Below, one piece after another: positions 33,383 through 45,090 of a stretch of DNA of 58,500 nucleotides. How positions within the stretch are numbered: the stretch's first letter is position 1; every line of letters starts with the position of its first letter. The notes under the pieces were generated by a model. It did no database searches and was not told the origin of the DNA. It was given only the letters and a program-made list of their open reading frames with translations. Origin of the DNA: Owenia fusiformis (lineage: Eukaryota; Annelida; Polychaeta; Sabellida; Oweniidae); NCBI GenBank assembly GCA_903813345.2, contig CAIIXF020000001.1, forward strand, positions 5,830,001 through 5,888,500. Direction: 5' to 3'. The position numbers and the translations under genes are program-made.

Positions 33383-33481
33383 ATTTTCAGACATCTTCGG
33401 GTCTTTGCTCGGTGGTAGGTTGTTAAAGCTGGGTCGGGTTTCCCTGCGTGACTCACAACATATTGAAGCATCTTCTGCCAT
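33383..33481 (-). CDS. Possible orphan first coding exon
   Basis: From the ATG at 33481 the minus strand reads MAEDASICCESRRETRPSFN, then NLPPSKDPKMSEN, up to a donor-like GTAAGA. It is GC-richer than its surroundings and reads like an N-terminus. No matching second exon was found and no family is recognised. An overlapping plus-strand ORF (33195-33524) is the alternative. Confidence 0.22.
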
Positions 33482-33559
33482 CTTCAGTTCTAACGTTGAT
33501 TATGGTGCCATCTTTCTGAAGTAATTTTTCAGTAATATTCCAACTCAAATGGATATGTA

Positions 33560-34606
33560 CACTCCCCTCCATAAGTTTGACAACCTTAGCTCCCTCATTG
33601 AACTACATGTACGTGTTAAAGTCCCTTCATATTTGAATTTTTATTTACTTAACCTGCGATGAAAATACTTTTAATATTGATGGAAACGTAATTTGAATTA
33701 ATTTGTAATACCTCCTGAAATTTTCCCAATAGGTCGAAAATTGATGATAAATTTGATGAATTTTTGAAAATCGACATTTCCATGTTAACCAATGGGAAAT
33801 GGTAGGTTTGCCGCATGTCATATGACAGAATATCCATCCATATGAGTCCTTGCAAAAAATATAAGTTAGGTAGGCAATTGAATTTGCTAACTTTATTTAA
33901 CAAAAAATTAATACGTTTCTTCGGGTTCGATTCAACAAAGTTATAGGGTTTAAAGTCAATACAATACAAATTTTCAATATAGACAAAACTGGAAGTATAC
34001 ATGCTTATTTTGAAAAAGAGAAACTGTACAGAAATTAAACAATGTAATTAGGCCTATGTATAATGTATATTTGTATATATGTTTTATTCTTGAAATATAG
34101 TTTTTACAAAAAAGGGTTTAAAGTCAAAATTATTTTTCAAAATAACTCCCATTGAAATAACACAGGAAAATTATTTTCAATAATGACTTTGAAGCTCTGT
34201 AACTTTAGTATTCATGAAGTAAACTAAATACTTAGTGTACAAAAAAGTTAGACAATTCAATTTTCTATATGAAAATATTTTTTGTTGAATCTTTTACTGA
34301 ATAGATATCCTGATTTCTAATTTGCCCCGAACCCACCATTTCCCATTGGTTTACATGGGAATGACGATTTTCAGAAATTCATCAAATTTATCATCAATTT
34401 TCGACCTATTGTAATTGAAGAAAATTTTGAGGCGTTGGAAATAAAGTTGAAGTTACGTTTTCATCAATATTACAAGTATTACAATCATGATACTTGGTGA
34501 ATCAATGTAACTTTGGATAAGCTTTAAAATGATATATGACACTTACTATGACGACACTGGTATATGTCTGCCTAGGGGGGGGGGGGCATACTTTCGGGAC
34601 ACCCTG
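33560..34606. mobile_element. Long inverted-repeat MITE (mariner-type ends)
   Basis: Arms of about 150 bp at 33660-33815 and 34325-34480 are inverted copies (for example AATTGATGATAAATTTGATG and ACCAATGGGAAATGG). The outer ends are CACTCCCCTCCATAAGTTTG and, inverted, CAGGGTGTCCCGAAAGTATG, each beside a TA. The ends themselves are only loosely alike, so boundaries are less certain than the arms. Confidence 0.7.
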
Positions 34607-35420
34607 TACATATGAGGTAGAACAGAAATAATACTAACGATAGTGAAATAATACTAAGGGCCCTCATCGTATCATCAGTGACCGCCATTTAAGCCCCGCT
34701 GCAGCGTTTGAAACGTTCTGGGGTGAATGCATTTATAATTTGGTATTACATCGTGATCATACCCTGTTTGAATTTGTTTCATCATTGCCAAAATTTAGTT
34801 AGTATCATCCTCAGCAAAGCTGTTTTCTTTTAATTTATTTTAATTTCTCCGATTTCTCAGATCTTTGAGCATTTCTTTGCAGTTGTTATTTAGTTTATTA
34901 GTTTAATTATATATCATAATTGGTGTATTCCAAATAACCTGGGTGAAAAATTGATCTCTGAAATTAACCCGGTTAATATGAAATCCGGAGTTCATGACAA
35001 ATTACAATCGAGACTGTATTATAAGCCATCATTGATCAAGCAGACCCATTGGTCCCAAGAGCGTAGTTAGCAGTGTGAAATCACAGTATCTAATAACCAT
35101 TTCATATCTCATCAAATTCGCTATTGGCAGCACGTCAATAGTCCTGTCATCAAGGGTACCATCACTCTAGCCGTAGACATGCACTTAAAGCCTCTCATTT
35201 AGTCTAAAGTAATGCCTATTTACTCCAAACTCATCCAGAACTGTAATTAGCTTAATATGTGAATCATAAGACTTCATGTTGAGTCAAAGATCTTAATACA
35301 ACCTCGTATAATTGGTAAAATTCTACTATTTTTTGGCATGTGGAGGGGGGCTATAATACCTATTATATTTAGCTAAAATGGTTACCACCAAATTGGCACC
35401 ATGAATCAGATTTGAATGTA

Positions 35421-36041
35421 CAGGGTGGGCCAAAAAAACGCCACTTTTTTTTCAAGACACTATAACTTTTTTTTATTTTTCAACCTACATACCCCAAACT
35501 TTGCAGTTATATAGTGCCAGGGGTTCTTAGTAATAATATAATGTAACAAGTCCTTCAACTTGGATAATATTTGATATAAAAGAGGAGTTCAATTGGTCCG
35601 CCACCCTACTTGATGATAGATTTTAGTTTTAGTCACCTTGCTAATATAATAGTATCAATGGAAAGTAAGCTAGAAAAATTCCAGCATGTCTCAATTGCCA
35701 GCTTTAGTTGAGCAATTTTTTAGATTGGGTGCCTTCATACAATCTTCTGGTGACCTTTCCATACCCTATACTCACTTGGGTTTGCCTCAGGGCTATTAGC
35801 TTGGCGGTCATCAGGCCATATCAGTTCAGGAACATTTTGCAAATTATGCTTATTTTTCACGCACACCACATGTTTAAGTGAGACGCTGGTGACATATTTT
35901 ATTCAAGTAAAAGTGTATAATTCATGATCCATGGCTAGATAACAACTTCAAGTTTCATTTGGTATGTAAATTATGATTTTGTACCAAAGATAAAAAAAGT
36001 TATGCATTTTGAAAAAAAGTGGCGTTTTTTGGCCCACCCTG
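35421..36041. mobile_element. Mariner-type MITE with CAGGGTGGGCC ends
   Basis: CAGGGTGGGCCAAAAAAACG at the left is repeated inverted at the right with about 36 bp near-perfect match, flanked by TA (35419-35420 and 36042-36043). 621 bp, no transposase. Confidence 0.9.
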
Positions 36042-36049
36042 TATAATTG

Positions 36050-36190
36050 AGTGATTCACTCGATTACGGTGGTTTCGGTAACAAAATGTCGGAACATCGA
36101 ATGTACGATTTTTCTTTTTTTCTTATTTCACGCGTGTAAGTATCATATTTTTAAGAAATGTATATGTTTGCGAACAAATAGTCCAGAAGA
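36050..36190 (-). repeat. Dispersed repeat copy C (inverted relative to A and B)
   Basis: Read on the minus strand it matches copies A and B through TTTGTTCGCAAAC, AATATGATACTTACACG, AAAATCGTAC and CCGACATTTTGTTACC. Confidence 0.7.
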
Positions 36191-36554
36191 CAAAAGTCAC
36201 CTTTGTTACATAAACGGAACTTCAAAAAGCGGTTAAGATCTGCACTTCAGTTCTAACTCGTTTCGTTTATGTATCAATAGTGAGGAATAATTTATTGTAT
36301 GCATTCTGATAGTAAGTACCTATATACATTCAAAACATATGTGCTGTAACTGTATAAAGGCACCCTTGTTACTGCAAAAGAGTTTTTCATTCAAATCCAT
36401 TCAGCATTAATATGCATACATGCATACATCTCCATTACATGTAGTAAGTATTTCATAGCATACTTTGTAACACTTTTTAACACTATATTAAACATCATTT
36501 TCCGAATCATTTACTTGTTTACATGCTTTTATCACACCATCGGTGGGATATAGT

Positions 36555-36600
36555 CGTCATACTGGTCGTGGTCGTGGTCGTGATCGTGATCGTCCCGCTT
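36555..36600. repeat. GGTCGT/GATCGT hexamer repeat
   Basis: Short array of GTCGTG and ATCGTG units immediately before the 145-bp array. Confidence 0.8.
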
Positions 36601-37190
36601 TTTGTCATCGCCGTTTAAGGAAAACTGCTCATCAGATTTTCTCCAAATTCGCAGAAATGATAGAGCATATGAAGTACTAGAGCTGATTTACTTTTGGGTG
36701 GCCATCTTGTTTTCTGGCGGCCATTTTGACGGTTTTTCGAAAAATCTTGTCATCGCCAATTTAGGAAAACCGCTCATTGGATTTCCTTCAAATTTACACA
36801 AATGATAGAGGATATCAAGTACTAGAGCTGATTAACTTTTGGGCGGCCATCTTGTTTTCTGGCAGCCATTTTGAAAATTTTTCGAAAAATCTTGTCATCG
36901 CCATTTCAGAAAATCCGCTCATCGGATTTCCTTCAAATTTACACACATGATAAAGGATATCAAGTACTAGAGCTGATTAACTTTTGGACGGCCATCTTGT
37001 TTTCTGGTTGCCATTTTGAAGGTTTTTCGAAAAATCTTGGCATCGCCATTTCAGGAAAACCGCTCATCGAATTTCCTTCAAATTTACACAAATGATAGAG
37101 GATATCAAGTACTAGAGCTGATTAACTTTTGGGCGGCCATCTTGTTTTCTGGTGGCCATTTTGAAGGTTTTTTGGAAAATCTTGTTTCTT
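36601..37190. repeat. Tandem array, four 145-bp units
   Basis: CATCGCC landmarks at 36606, 36751, 36896 and 37041 are exactly 145 bp apart. Each unit contains GGCGGCCATCTTG, GCCATTTTGA and TACTAGAGCTGATT. The same family lies inverted at 53395-53645. Confidence 0.93.
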
Positions 37191-37562
37191 GTTCTTGAAA
37201 TTTGTAAACAAAATAGGAGAACAGTTTTCCTGGTTCATAGTGCCTGCCTATTTGATGGTGTGATCTCGTTCACGTTCTGTGCCTTGTTCTAATTTAATAG
37301 AGCAGTTTTCATGTTATTGGCTGATATTTTATTATAATTGCAGAAAAATAATCATTTATATGGATTTACAATTGGTCCATAATATTTGGAGTCCCAACTT
37401 TTTTGGATTCATTTTTCTATTGATTTATAAGCATATCATTCGTATTTTGTTTTCAACCGAAACTTTAGATAGACGAATATTGTAGAATTTCTAATAAAAT
37501 AGACCTTTCCTTTTTACATAAGTTCTCTCTGATCTGACCCTGGCATATGCAGGTTAATTGTC

Positions 37563-37625
37563 CATAAAGTCTCTACTGTACAATGACCATACAACGTCTG
37601 TGTAAGGTGTACAGAGACTTTATGT
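37563..37625. repeat. Small hairpin CATAAAGTCTCT
   Basis: CATAAAGTCTCTACTGTAC is mirrored by GTGTACAGAGACTTTATG about 25 bases later. Confidence 0.7.
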
Positions 37626-37629
37626 ACAT

Positions 37630-38565
37630 CCTGTATATCAAATCAATGGATAACACATTTGCGAAGGCTTTTTCATCTGTCAATACGTAATCAATTATTC
37701 TTACAAAATTTCGAAACTTATGTCTCGAAGTAAAATCATTCTCCTCTGAGTGATGATTTTTATACGTGAATTTGTTCCATTAGTTCACAAAAGTATGCAA
37801 ATAACAAGAATCAAGATTGCAAGCAGTCTGACAGAGGCCCCGGAATTAAAGCCTTTTTAGTTCGTAAATAAGCCAGAAACCAGGCAAGCAGGTTAAAATA
37901 AGTCATCCCTCTCATTTTTCAATTCTCAATATTTTTTTTATGAAACTTTCAAATGATAAACTTCAATGCATTCCTTACATACAAAATATAGTTTATTATA
38001 GTTTCAGCTTTTCAAAAATGACCATATTCTTCTTAGATACCAATTTTGCGGCCTTGGTCTGAAAATGATAAATCATCTCAATTTTATTTTTGGAATAAGT
38101 CTTGTCTTTATTCCCATTAAATCATGTTTCCCCATATGACTTTTCTCAACATGACATTAATAGTTCATTTAATGTTACATATGTTTAACAGAGTGTCTAT
38201 GCATTGACCTGATTAAAAGTGAAAATTGAATTTAGACTCACTCATTAGGTCTATGTGTACTTTGGATAGTTGTGGGATGATCATTCGCCATTCTGCTGGG
38301 TATAGGATAAAAAATAAAAATAAAATTGAAAAATAAGTGAAAATAAGCGAAAATAGAATTTAAAGAATAAAAAGAAACTGACTTAGGCACAGCTAGGGTC
38401 GGGAGCTACGGATGTTTTTATTGCAGAAATATGACAATTTTACCATCCCACATGATAATCCACTTAGTCTAACATCAATTTCTGATACGAAAGTTGCCAT
38501 TTTTGAGTTTACACCCCCCACTTGACAAATTATTCTTGGGGGTTGTATGATACATGGCTGCCGAT
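37630..38565. other. AT-rich gap
   Basis: No ORF, splice-bounded exon or repeat that I could support. Confidence 0.5.
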
Positions 38566-39138
38566 AACCCTACTATCACACCAATCTAGCTCTCACTACG
38601 TTCTCGAAAACAGGCTTAAACTGTGCACGAACGGATTTGATGTACTAAGAACCCACTAAGAACCGTTTGGGACCTGTTTACAAACCTCATGAAACTACTA
38701 GAACGAGTAGGTCCTCCAGAACTTAGAGCATGCTCAAAATTTTCTGGTGATCGTCAAAACGTTGCCGAATCGGTTTTAAACTGTGTGCGAACTGAATGAA
38801 CGTAGCTACAACGTTCTACGGTCTGTTTAAGAACTTCATGGACTTTCCCGGACGGGGAATGTGATTTAGAATTTTGAATCGATTCAAAATTCGATGGCGA
38901 CCATACCGTTCTGTAATCAGGTCATGATGACCTTCTAGACAAAGGGACGCGTTATACGACGTTGTTCACCGACGTGGTGCGACCTGAACGAACTGCGAAT
39001 GAGATTGACGTATTGAAGACTGTTTTTGAACGAAGTAGCTAATTATTTTAGACATATTTCCCGACCACAGCCAGATTGAGCCCGTTTTACGACATTTTCG
39101 TAGGACTTGCAAGAACGAATTGGTGTGATAGGGGGGTT
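38566..39138. mobile_element. GC-rich MITE with AACCCTACTATCACACCAAT ends
   Basis: The left end AACCCTACTATCACACCAAT is matched inverted by AACCCCCCTATCACACCAAT (two mismatches in 20). TA lies at both outer borders, counting one base outside. The interior is richer in CG and GAACG words than its flanks. No ORF. Confidence 0.78.
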
Positions 39139-39248
39139 ACGTATCAGTTGAATGATTTAAGGGTCTAGAAAATAATTTGATTACGTTAGCATCAAATGAG
39201 AACTCAAAATGTAGCAAAACAATACAATGTAGGGAGGGGGGGGGTCGT

Positions 39249-39545
39249 CAGTCGTAGTTACCAGTTTCACCACCAGGTGGCTAATTTGGGGTAGATATCA
39301 TATCATCTTTATGTATATGATAGTGTTATGCAGAGTAAAGTACGTAAGTCCAGTCAAAGAAAATAATATCTATCCAATAGAAAATATATTTCACTTTTTG
39401 TGATTTTACAACATGGGGTCTATGGGGAATCTCCCGACCTGGAAGTCATATTTTCAAAGAAAATTGAATATTGAAAGTTGATAAACACTTTTCAAAACCA
39501 CATGTAGATTTCAAATATGATATCACTTTGATTTGATTTTTAATG
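39249..39545 (+). repeat. Dispersed repeat, partial copy
   Basis: Runs parallel to 46086-46440: GTAGTTACCAG, TTCACCACCAGGTGGCT, CACTTTTTGTG, then GATTTCAAATATGA. It lacks the outer ends seen in the second copy. Confidence 0.78.
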
Positions 39546-40024
39546 GTACGGTAAGAAATTATTCATGGTGAAATATATCTAAAATCATTCTCCGTGACTT
39601 GCCTGGTCCTTTTCATAATTTCCATATTAGATCATACATTTTAATACTTTCAGATACTACACGTTAGTATAATAAAATTAGAAGGAAAACATTGGCACGG
39701 TTTTCAAAGATTGGTTTCAACATTTTACACTTTTATTCCTTGTTATTCTTTGCCACTCTAAGGTGTTGGTTGCATTTTGGCGGCACAAAGGCAGTGTTAA
39801 ACTGTTTTAATATATCGTTGTCTTTACCAAAGATTAATGTCACTATGGAGACAGTAAAATAAAAGTTCTCACTTCTCAGTTGTATCTAGATTGGATAAAG
39901 AGGTCGTAGGGGAAATCAAAGGTGGAATTCAATACTAAATAGATTACAAGAAACATATAGTATTATAAGACATTTCTGACTCCACCCATCAATAACGCAG
40001 GGCTTCTTGGGAGCGAACCACTGA

Positions 40025-40047
40025 TGGAGGGGGGGGGGGGGGGGGGG
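40025..40047. repeat. Poly-G tract
   Basis: The longest G run in the window, about 20 bases with one interruption. G-quadruplex-prone. Confidence 0.85.
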
Positions 40048-40484
40048 AGGGGTGACCCCTCTCTTCAAAGTTTAGCTATTCTCTTTGGAAACGAATTTAT
40101 TTCAAAATGAGTTCTCTTAGGGGCCTGTCTTACCCCACCGTCCTCTACTGCTCAAAAACACGCGCGCTCCATCCTTACACTCATCACATCTTTCTGTCTT
40201 CAACCAAAATGAACTAATATGGGCTGATCAGTAGAACTGATTAGTTCATACCAAGAAGCAATACCCAAAACAATTCTGATCAATCTATGAAACAGTGTGG
40301 CTTAAAACATACTAGTATAGATAAGTTTTTACAGACAAGACCAAAATGGGCATACAAAACATTTACCCAGAGAATGGCCAAAAACTAATCAGTTCGAGAT
40401 TGATTTGTATAACAAGAGACATCCCTATTTTCTTATTATATGAATCTATCAAACAGTCTGGCTCGAAGGATGAGTACAGTCACA

Positions 40485-40756
40485 ATGATGTCACTTAGGT
40501 TGCAAAACATTTCTAATGTGCTAAAACATTAAAGTGTCACATTAGGTATGATAATTTATTATTGAAATAGTGTGTCCTTTTTTCAATCTTTGCATTGGTG
40601 CTAAATGATAATCTGTTCTGCTGTTTAGTGGAATATTTGATGATAAAAAATTGCAACTTTGAATTTTTAGAAACGAAAAGCTGACAATTTTTTTTCAAAA
40701 AGTCATAAAAAATAAATGAATGATGAATACATATTTTCAAACTTTACACGAGGCCT
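40485..40756. mobile_element. TTAA MITE family 1, truncated copy
   Basis: Matches the right third of the 14354-15156 element (ATTATTGAAATAGTGTGTCC, CAATCTTTGCATTGGTG). It ends CGAGGCCT followed by TTAA at 40757-40760. The left end is missing. Confidence 0.82.
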
Positions 40757-40915
40757 TTAAATATCATATATCTTTGTCAGAAAAACACCGCGAAATTCAA
40801 CATTCACATGTATATGTACAAGCGTTTCGACTTTGGAATTTTCTTGAAATCCTATGGATACGAAATATGTGTGGGGATAACGAGACAAGAAAATTATTCG
40901 ACTGATATATAGGGG

Positions 40916-41055
40916 TTATGCACTGGGAGGTTTTGGTTACAGGGAATATCCCGAGGGATATACAATATATCTTCCCGATGGACCGAAGGGACCGAGGGAA
41001 GATGTATTGTATATCCCAAATGATATTCCATGTATCCAAACCGACCGTGCATAAC
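40916..41055. repeat. 140-bp palindrome
   Basis: GTTATGCAC with GGTTTTGGTTACAGGGAATA at the left mirrors GATATTCCATGTATCCAAAC with GTGCATAAC at the right. Inside it GATATACAATATATCTTCCC mirrors GGGAAGATGTATTGTATATC. Overlapping ORFs on both strands arise from this symmetry. Confidence 0.85.
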
Positions 41056-41058
41056 TGG

Positions 41059-41401
41059 TGTATCTCATACTTGAGTGGGTTTAGGGTAGATATAACCTTT
41101 TCGACCTTTTTCAAATGAAAAGATATTTATATTTAACATTTTCGTAATATTCTTTTTGTTCAATACAATATAATTGTAACATTTAAACTTAAAAAAATTA
41201 AATTTTAAAATTAGAAAATTAAAACTTTTGATATTTAAACTTTTTTAAACTTTTGAAAAATTCCCGGGAGCGGGATGGATATATTATATCTGCCCGCATT
41301 TGGCCTGGAGCGGGACATATACAATGTATCCTGCCCGATCCTCAGACATGATATATATTCCCGAGTGATATCTACCCCAAACCCACTTAAGTATGAGATA
41401 C
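41059..41401. repeat. Second palindrome of the cluster, containing two smaller hairpins
   Basis: Arms TATCTCATACTTGAGTGGGT (41059) and its near-complement ending at 41401. Inside, two GCGGGA...TCTGCCCGC-type hairpins lie at about 41270-41300 and 41310-41340. Confidence 0.82.
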
Positions 41402-41406
41402 GACGT

Positions 41407-41765
41407 GTTATCCCACCCTAAGTGCTTTATATGATTGTATAATAGCATTGTATAACTGCAATATAAAACCAACACTCATCGTATACAACTCTTTAGAACG
41501 ATATACAACTCCTGGATAGCGTATACAACTCCTCGGCAGCGTATACAACTCTTCGACTTGATATACAACTGCTGAATTTAGATTAACCTTTTATTGATTA
41601 AATATTAGGGTGGGATAATAAGATCATATAATGGTTGATTCTGTATATCGTTATACTCTCGTGAGTATATAATATAGTCACTCGTTCCCTTCAGTCACTC
41701 GTGAATATATCATATACTCACTTGAGCATAAACACGATATACGGAATCAACCATTATATAACCTC
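41407..41765. repeat. Third and fourth palindromes of the cluster
   Basis: TTATCCCACCCTAA (about 41407) pairs with TTAGGGTGGGATAA (about 41607). ATATAATGGTTGATTCTGTA (about 41627) pairs with a complement ending near 41765. Confidence 0.8.
41480..41575. repeat. GATATACAACTC repeat
   Basis: ATACAACTC recurs five times at 16-20-base spacing between the hairpins. Confidence 0.8.
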
Positions 41766-42529
41766 ATAATATCCAATCGTATCCGACGGATACTATTTTT
41801 TCATTAATTTTGGATTTAGCGCCGAAAATTGTTTGACAATAGCAGCCTTGCCTAATTGAACTTCCAGAATATAGTTCCAAACATTGTGTGCTCATTGAAA
41901 TGATTTAAATGTAATCACCTTATTCGGTTTAGGACCCGAACACAATGAAAAAAACTAGAATTGAATTGATTTCTAAATCAAGGTGAAAAACTAAATGTGG
42001 TGGCCTTTTTTTCAAAGGATTTGGATAATTAAAAGTATCTGCAATCATAGGATAAATAAGATATCCTATGATTTTCTCGGGTTATTATTTTTATCCACCC
42101 ATGGATATCGCCCACTCTGTTAAAACAATATCTTTCAAACGTCACGTGGTGCCTTTAAGTAAGTTTCCTACAGTGAACCAGCATTCAATGAAATGAATAG
42201 ATAAAGGATATTACCATTTTTAAAAAATTCATCGAATATCACAACTGGTAAAATAAGTACAATGACTTATGATAGATATTCATGATAATCTTTTGTGGAG
42301 CCATATAAATTATAATGTGTACATGTGCATTTATAAACGTTGACTTTCATCGCTATACAGATAAATGGATGAACTTCACTGTTCAAATCATGAATCAATC
42401 GTGGTAACAGACTCGAATCATGTTTCACCAAATCAATCTGAGAACTAATTAGTATTAATAACTTATACGGACCGTGAATAACATGTAAAATTGGTGATGT
42501 ATACATGTGGAACACTTTACTCATGGTCC

Positions 42530-42860
42530 AATAAAATATGCATGGTTGTCATTGATTATGTTTGGTTAAATGTGCCTCTTTAAAGAACAATTTTCCTCGG
42601 TTGATTGTCTATGGTTGTGCCTCAATAATAAGATTGTTCTTGATTGTATCTAAACAAGAAATGTGGACCCAAATTATGCTCGACTCGCAAGTTGTCTTTT
42701 GCTGATTTTGACTCAATATAGAATGATTGTCCTTGTTTATGTTTGATTGTGCCTGATTAAAAAGAAGATGCTTTGAGTGTGCTCGGCTGGATGTGCCTTA
42801 TTAAAGAATCACATTCCATGATTGTGCTTGACTGATCGTGCTTCAAAAATAGCTGTCGTT
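42530..42860. repeat. Degenerate TGATTGTGCCT repeat
   Basis: Words such as TTGATTGT, TTGTGCCT and ATTAAAGAA recur irregularly. Old, decayed repeat. Confidence 0.5.
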
Positions 42861-43452
42861 GCTGATTGTTTTAGACTCGTACCTAAATGAGCATAACGAG
42901 ATAAAAGTTACTGATATCCACCCGATTTTTTCTGACCAAAACTCCGGAACCTACCCAGCAGAGCATGTTACGGTCATCTTGGGCTACATACATGGGCTAC
43001 ATATATGGGCTAAATTTACATGCACCCGTTGTCCAGGTGCATGAGTTGTATATGTAAACTTTTTAATTATCTATAGTTTTCTTACCTTGCAATTATAAGC
43101 TCATTAGGTTCCCAGCACATCTGGGTAATATATATCATTATTAGGCCTATACAGTATATTGACAGCCATCCATCCATTTTTTCTAGAATGTGGGGTTCAC
43201 CAAAGAAATGTTCTGATTTTGAACAAATATTCTCTGGTTAACCCAACTTTATTGAAAAACTAGAGTTTTGGGTGTCAATTTGTAACCATTTAATGTTTCC
43301 ACTATGAATTGGGAGCTCAGTGAGTGTATTGTCTGATGGGGAAGTGCTAAAACTGTTGGCAGGCAATCACAGACAACAAAATAAAACTACACCTACCTAA
43401 TCTTTTTGAATAAGATGGAGATTATCTGAACTGTGTACGCGACGAAAATAAT

Positions 43453-43614
43453 CTACGCGTTTCCAGACCCCATCGTATGCAACTGTAGTATTCTAACATC
43501 CTCTTCAGCCCAGTCATTGCATAGCTCTGCGGTATCCTTCAGATGGCCGCCATTTTGGATGAGAATAACTGCCGTTTGCTTTACCTTAATGTGTATCAGT
43601 ATAGGAATGGTCAG
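43453..43614 (-). CDS. Protein-like orphan exon or gene fragment
   Basis: After a possible acceptor (GATCTCAG) the minus strand reads 53 codons to a stop, including HIKVKQTAVILIQNGGHLKD, then TAELCNDWAEEDVRILQLHT. Composition looks coding (alternating hydrophobic and charged residues, varied codons), unlike the surrounding AT-rich DNA. No family recognised, no partner exon found; it may be a pseudogene fragment or a terminal exon. Confidence 0.3.
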   Translation of the reverse strand: MTIPILIHIKVKQTAVILIQNGGHLKDTAELCNDWAEEDVRILQLHTMGSGNA

Positions 43615-44295
43615 CTGAGATCAAGTATAGATTTGTCAACCTTATATATATATTTGCATAGTGTTTGGGCAGTTAATGACGTTATATGATCCCAAGAGAG
43701 TCAGTGCTAAGGGACATCAAAATCAATACGTTCTCCAATAGAGAGAGAGATAAATGTTTCCCTTGCCTCCCAATGAATAGACCGCGCCGGACGAAGTATT
43801 CATGTTTATCAAGGTGAAAGAAGAAACGACTTACACATAAGTTGCATCAGACATAATATTTTGACTCATTTTGTATCATTTTCGTAATTTCGTGCGATGA
43901 TCCATGATGAGCAATGTCAAACGCCGTCGTAGAAAGTTGCATTAATTGTTAAAGTAAAGAGAGGAAACCTGGGTTAGTGATTGTGTCCCATTATATATCA
44001 ATCCATCAGACAGGGGGATCTAGAGAGATTTCACAAGTACTTCGAAGAAAAATTACTTCCTTAAAATATGTTTCAATGATAAAGTAAATATGTCCTCGTC
44101 ATTAAATTAAGTAAGACAAAATTGCTGTTTTGTATTGGGTTTGCTTTCTTGTGTAAATATTGTTTGTTGTAACCAGTGATGTGGTGCATCCCTTTGGATG
44201 TATACCAGGCCATGTATCAATTACAGGAATTGCATTTATTGCAAACACTAGTCACACCATTTGAATACTTTTACCGATGTCTGTAACCTCCTTAG

Positions 44296-44368
44296 ATTGA
44301 ATGAATACTAAAGAATTATTTTTTGTCTTTTCTATAGACAAAAAATAATTCTGTAGTATTGATTCAAT
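44296..44368. repeat. Strong hairpin, 32-bp arms
   Basis: Arms 44296-44327 and 44337-44368 (AGAATTATTTTTTGTC / GACAAAAAATAATTCT) pair with two mismatches around a 9-base loop. No flanking target duplication seen. Confidence 0.88.
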
Positions 44369-44467
44369 TTTTCTGGAATCAAAGCACATCATTAACTTTC
44401 ACCCGCTCTGGCTCATTGCTACCTATATCTATGTTTCATTTATCCAACAACAGTGACTTTCACTTAA

Positions 44468-44935
44468 AGGCCCAATATACTCAATGAAACATGTTACTCA
44501 CACACTCGCTCAAATATGACACAAAGTTTTATTTGCTAAATAATATTTAACCAAGAAAGAAAGAAAGAACTCACATAAAAAGCATTCGAAGTTCAGAGAT
44601 AATTTATTGGTAGTGCATGCACTTGTTAAATAAAGTGCATGTTTTAAATTGGTCTTGATTTAAAAGATGTCGACACTTCTATAAAATGAATGTATCATGT
44701 AATACAAATAACTTCGCCATCTTTCAATGACATTGATAAAAACTTGATATATAAAGTTTGACAGCTCGAAATTATTTTTTGAATATTTATTGTAAGCTTT
44801 GATGTGGTCCGTTTGAGCTGTTTTTTTGGTGTCAAATGAAAGATTAGGTTTTTATAAATACATTGGACATACTTTGAAATTCAAATGTAAGTCTTTATTT
44901 TGCCCAAAAACGTTGAAAATAGGCAAAGTGGGCCT
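44468..44935. mobile_element. TTAA-flanked MITE, family 2
   Basis: Ends AGGCCCAATATAC and, inverted, AGGCCCACTTTG, with TTAA at 44464-44467 and 44936-44939. 468 bp. The interior is unlike family 1, but the AGGCC end and TTAA target are shared. Confidence 0.8.
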
Positions 44936-45076
44936 TTAAATATGAGCATTTGAGCAAAGATGTTTGAACTTAACATGAGGATATGTATATTGACTGTGTA
45001 AAACATGGGAATATTATCATATTCTTAAGCTATCATACATATTAAGTTGGGTAAAGTTTTTTGGTGTCACCCTGTA

Positions 45077-45090
45077 CAGTGTACCGACGA
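45077..45090. mobile_element. Lone mariner-type end
   Basis: TTTTGGTGTCACCCTGTACA reads inverted as a TACAGGGTGACACC end. No partner end found nearby, so this is a fragment. Confidence 0.45.

Noticed and set aside
33195-33524. 109-residue plus ORF
   Set aside because: No recognised domain, and its second half is covered by a better minus-strand exon candidate.
36602-37198. Three plus ORFs of 60-74 residues with similar sequence
   Set aside because: Read-through of the 145-bp tandem repeat.
40797-41118. Overlapping ORFs of 105 and 66 residues
   Set aside because: Produced by the palindrome at 40916-41055.
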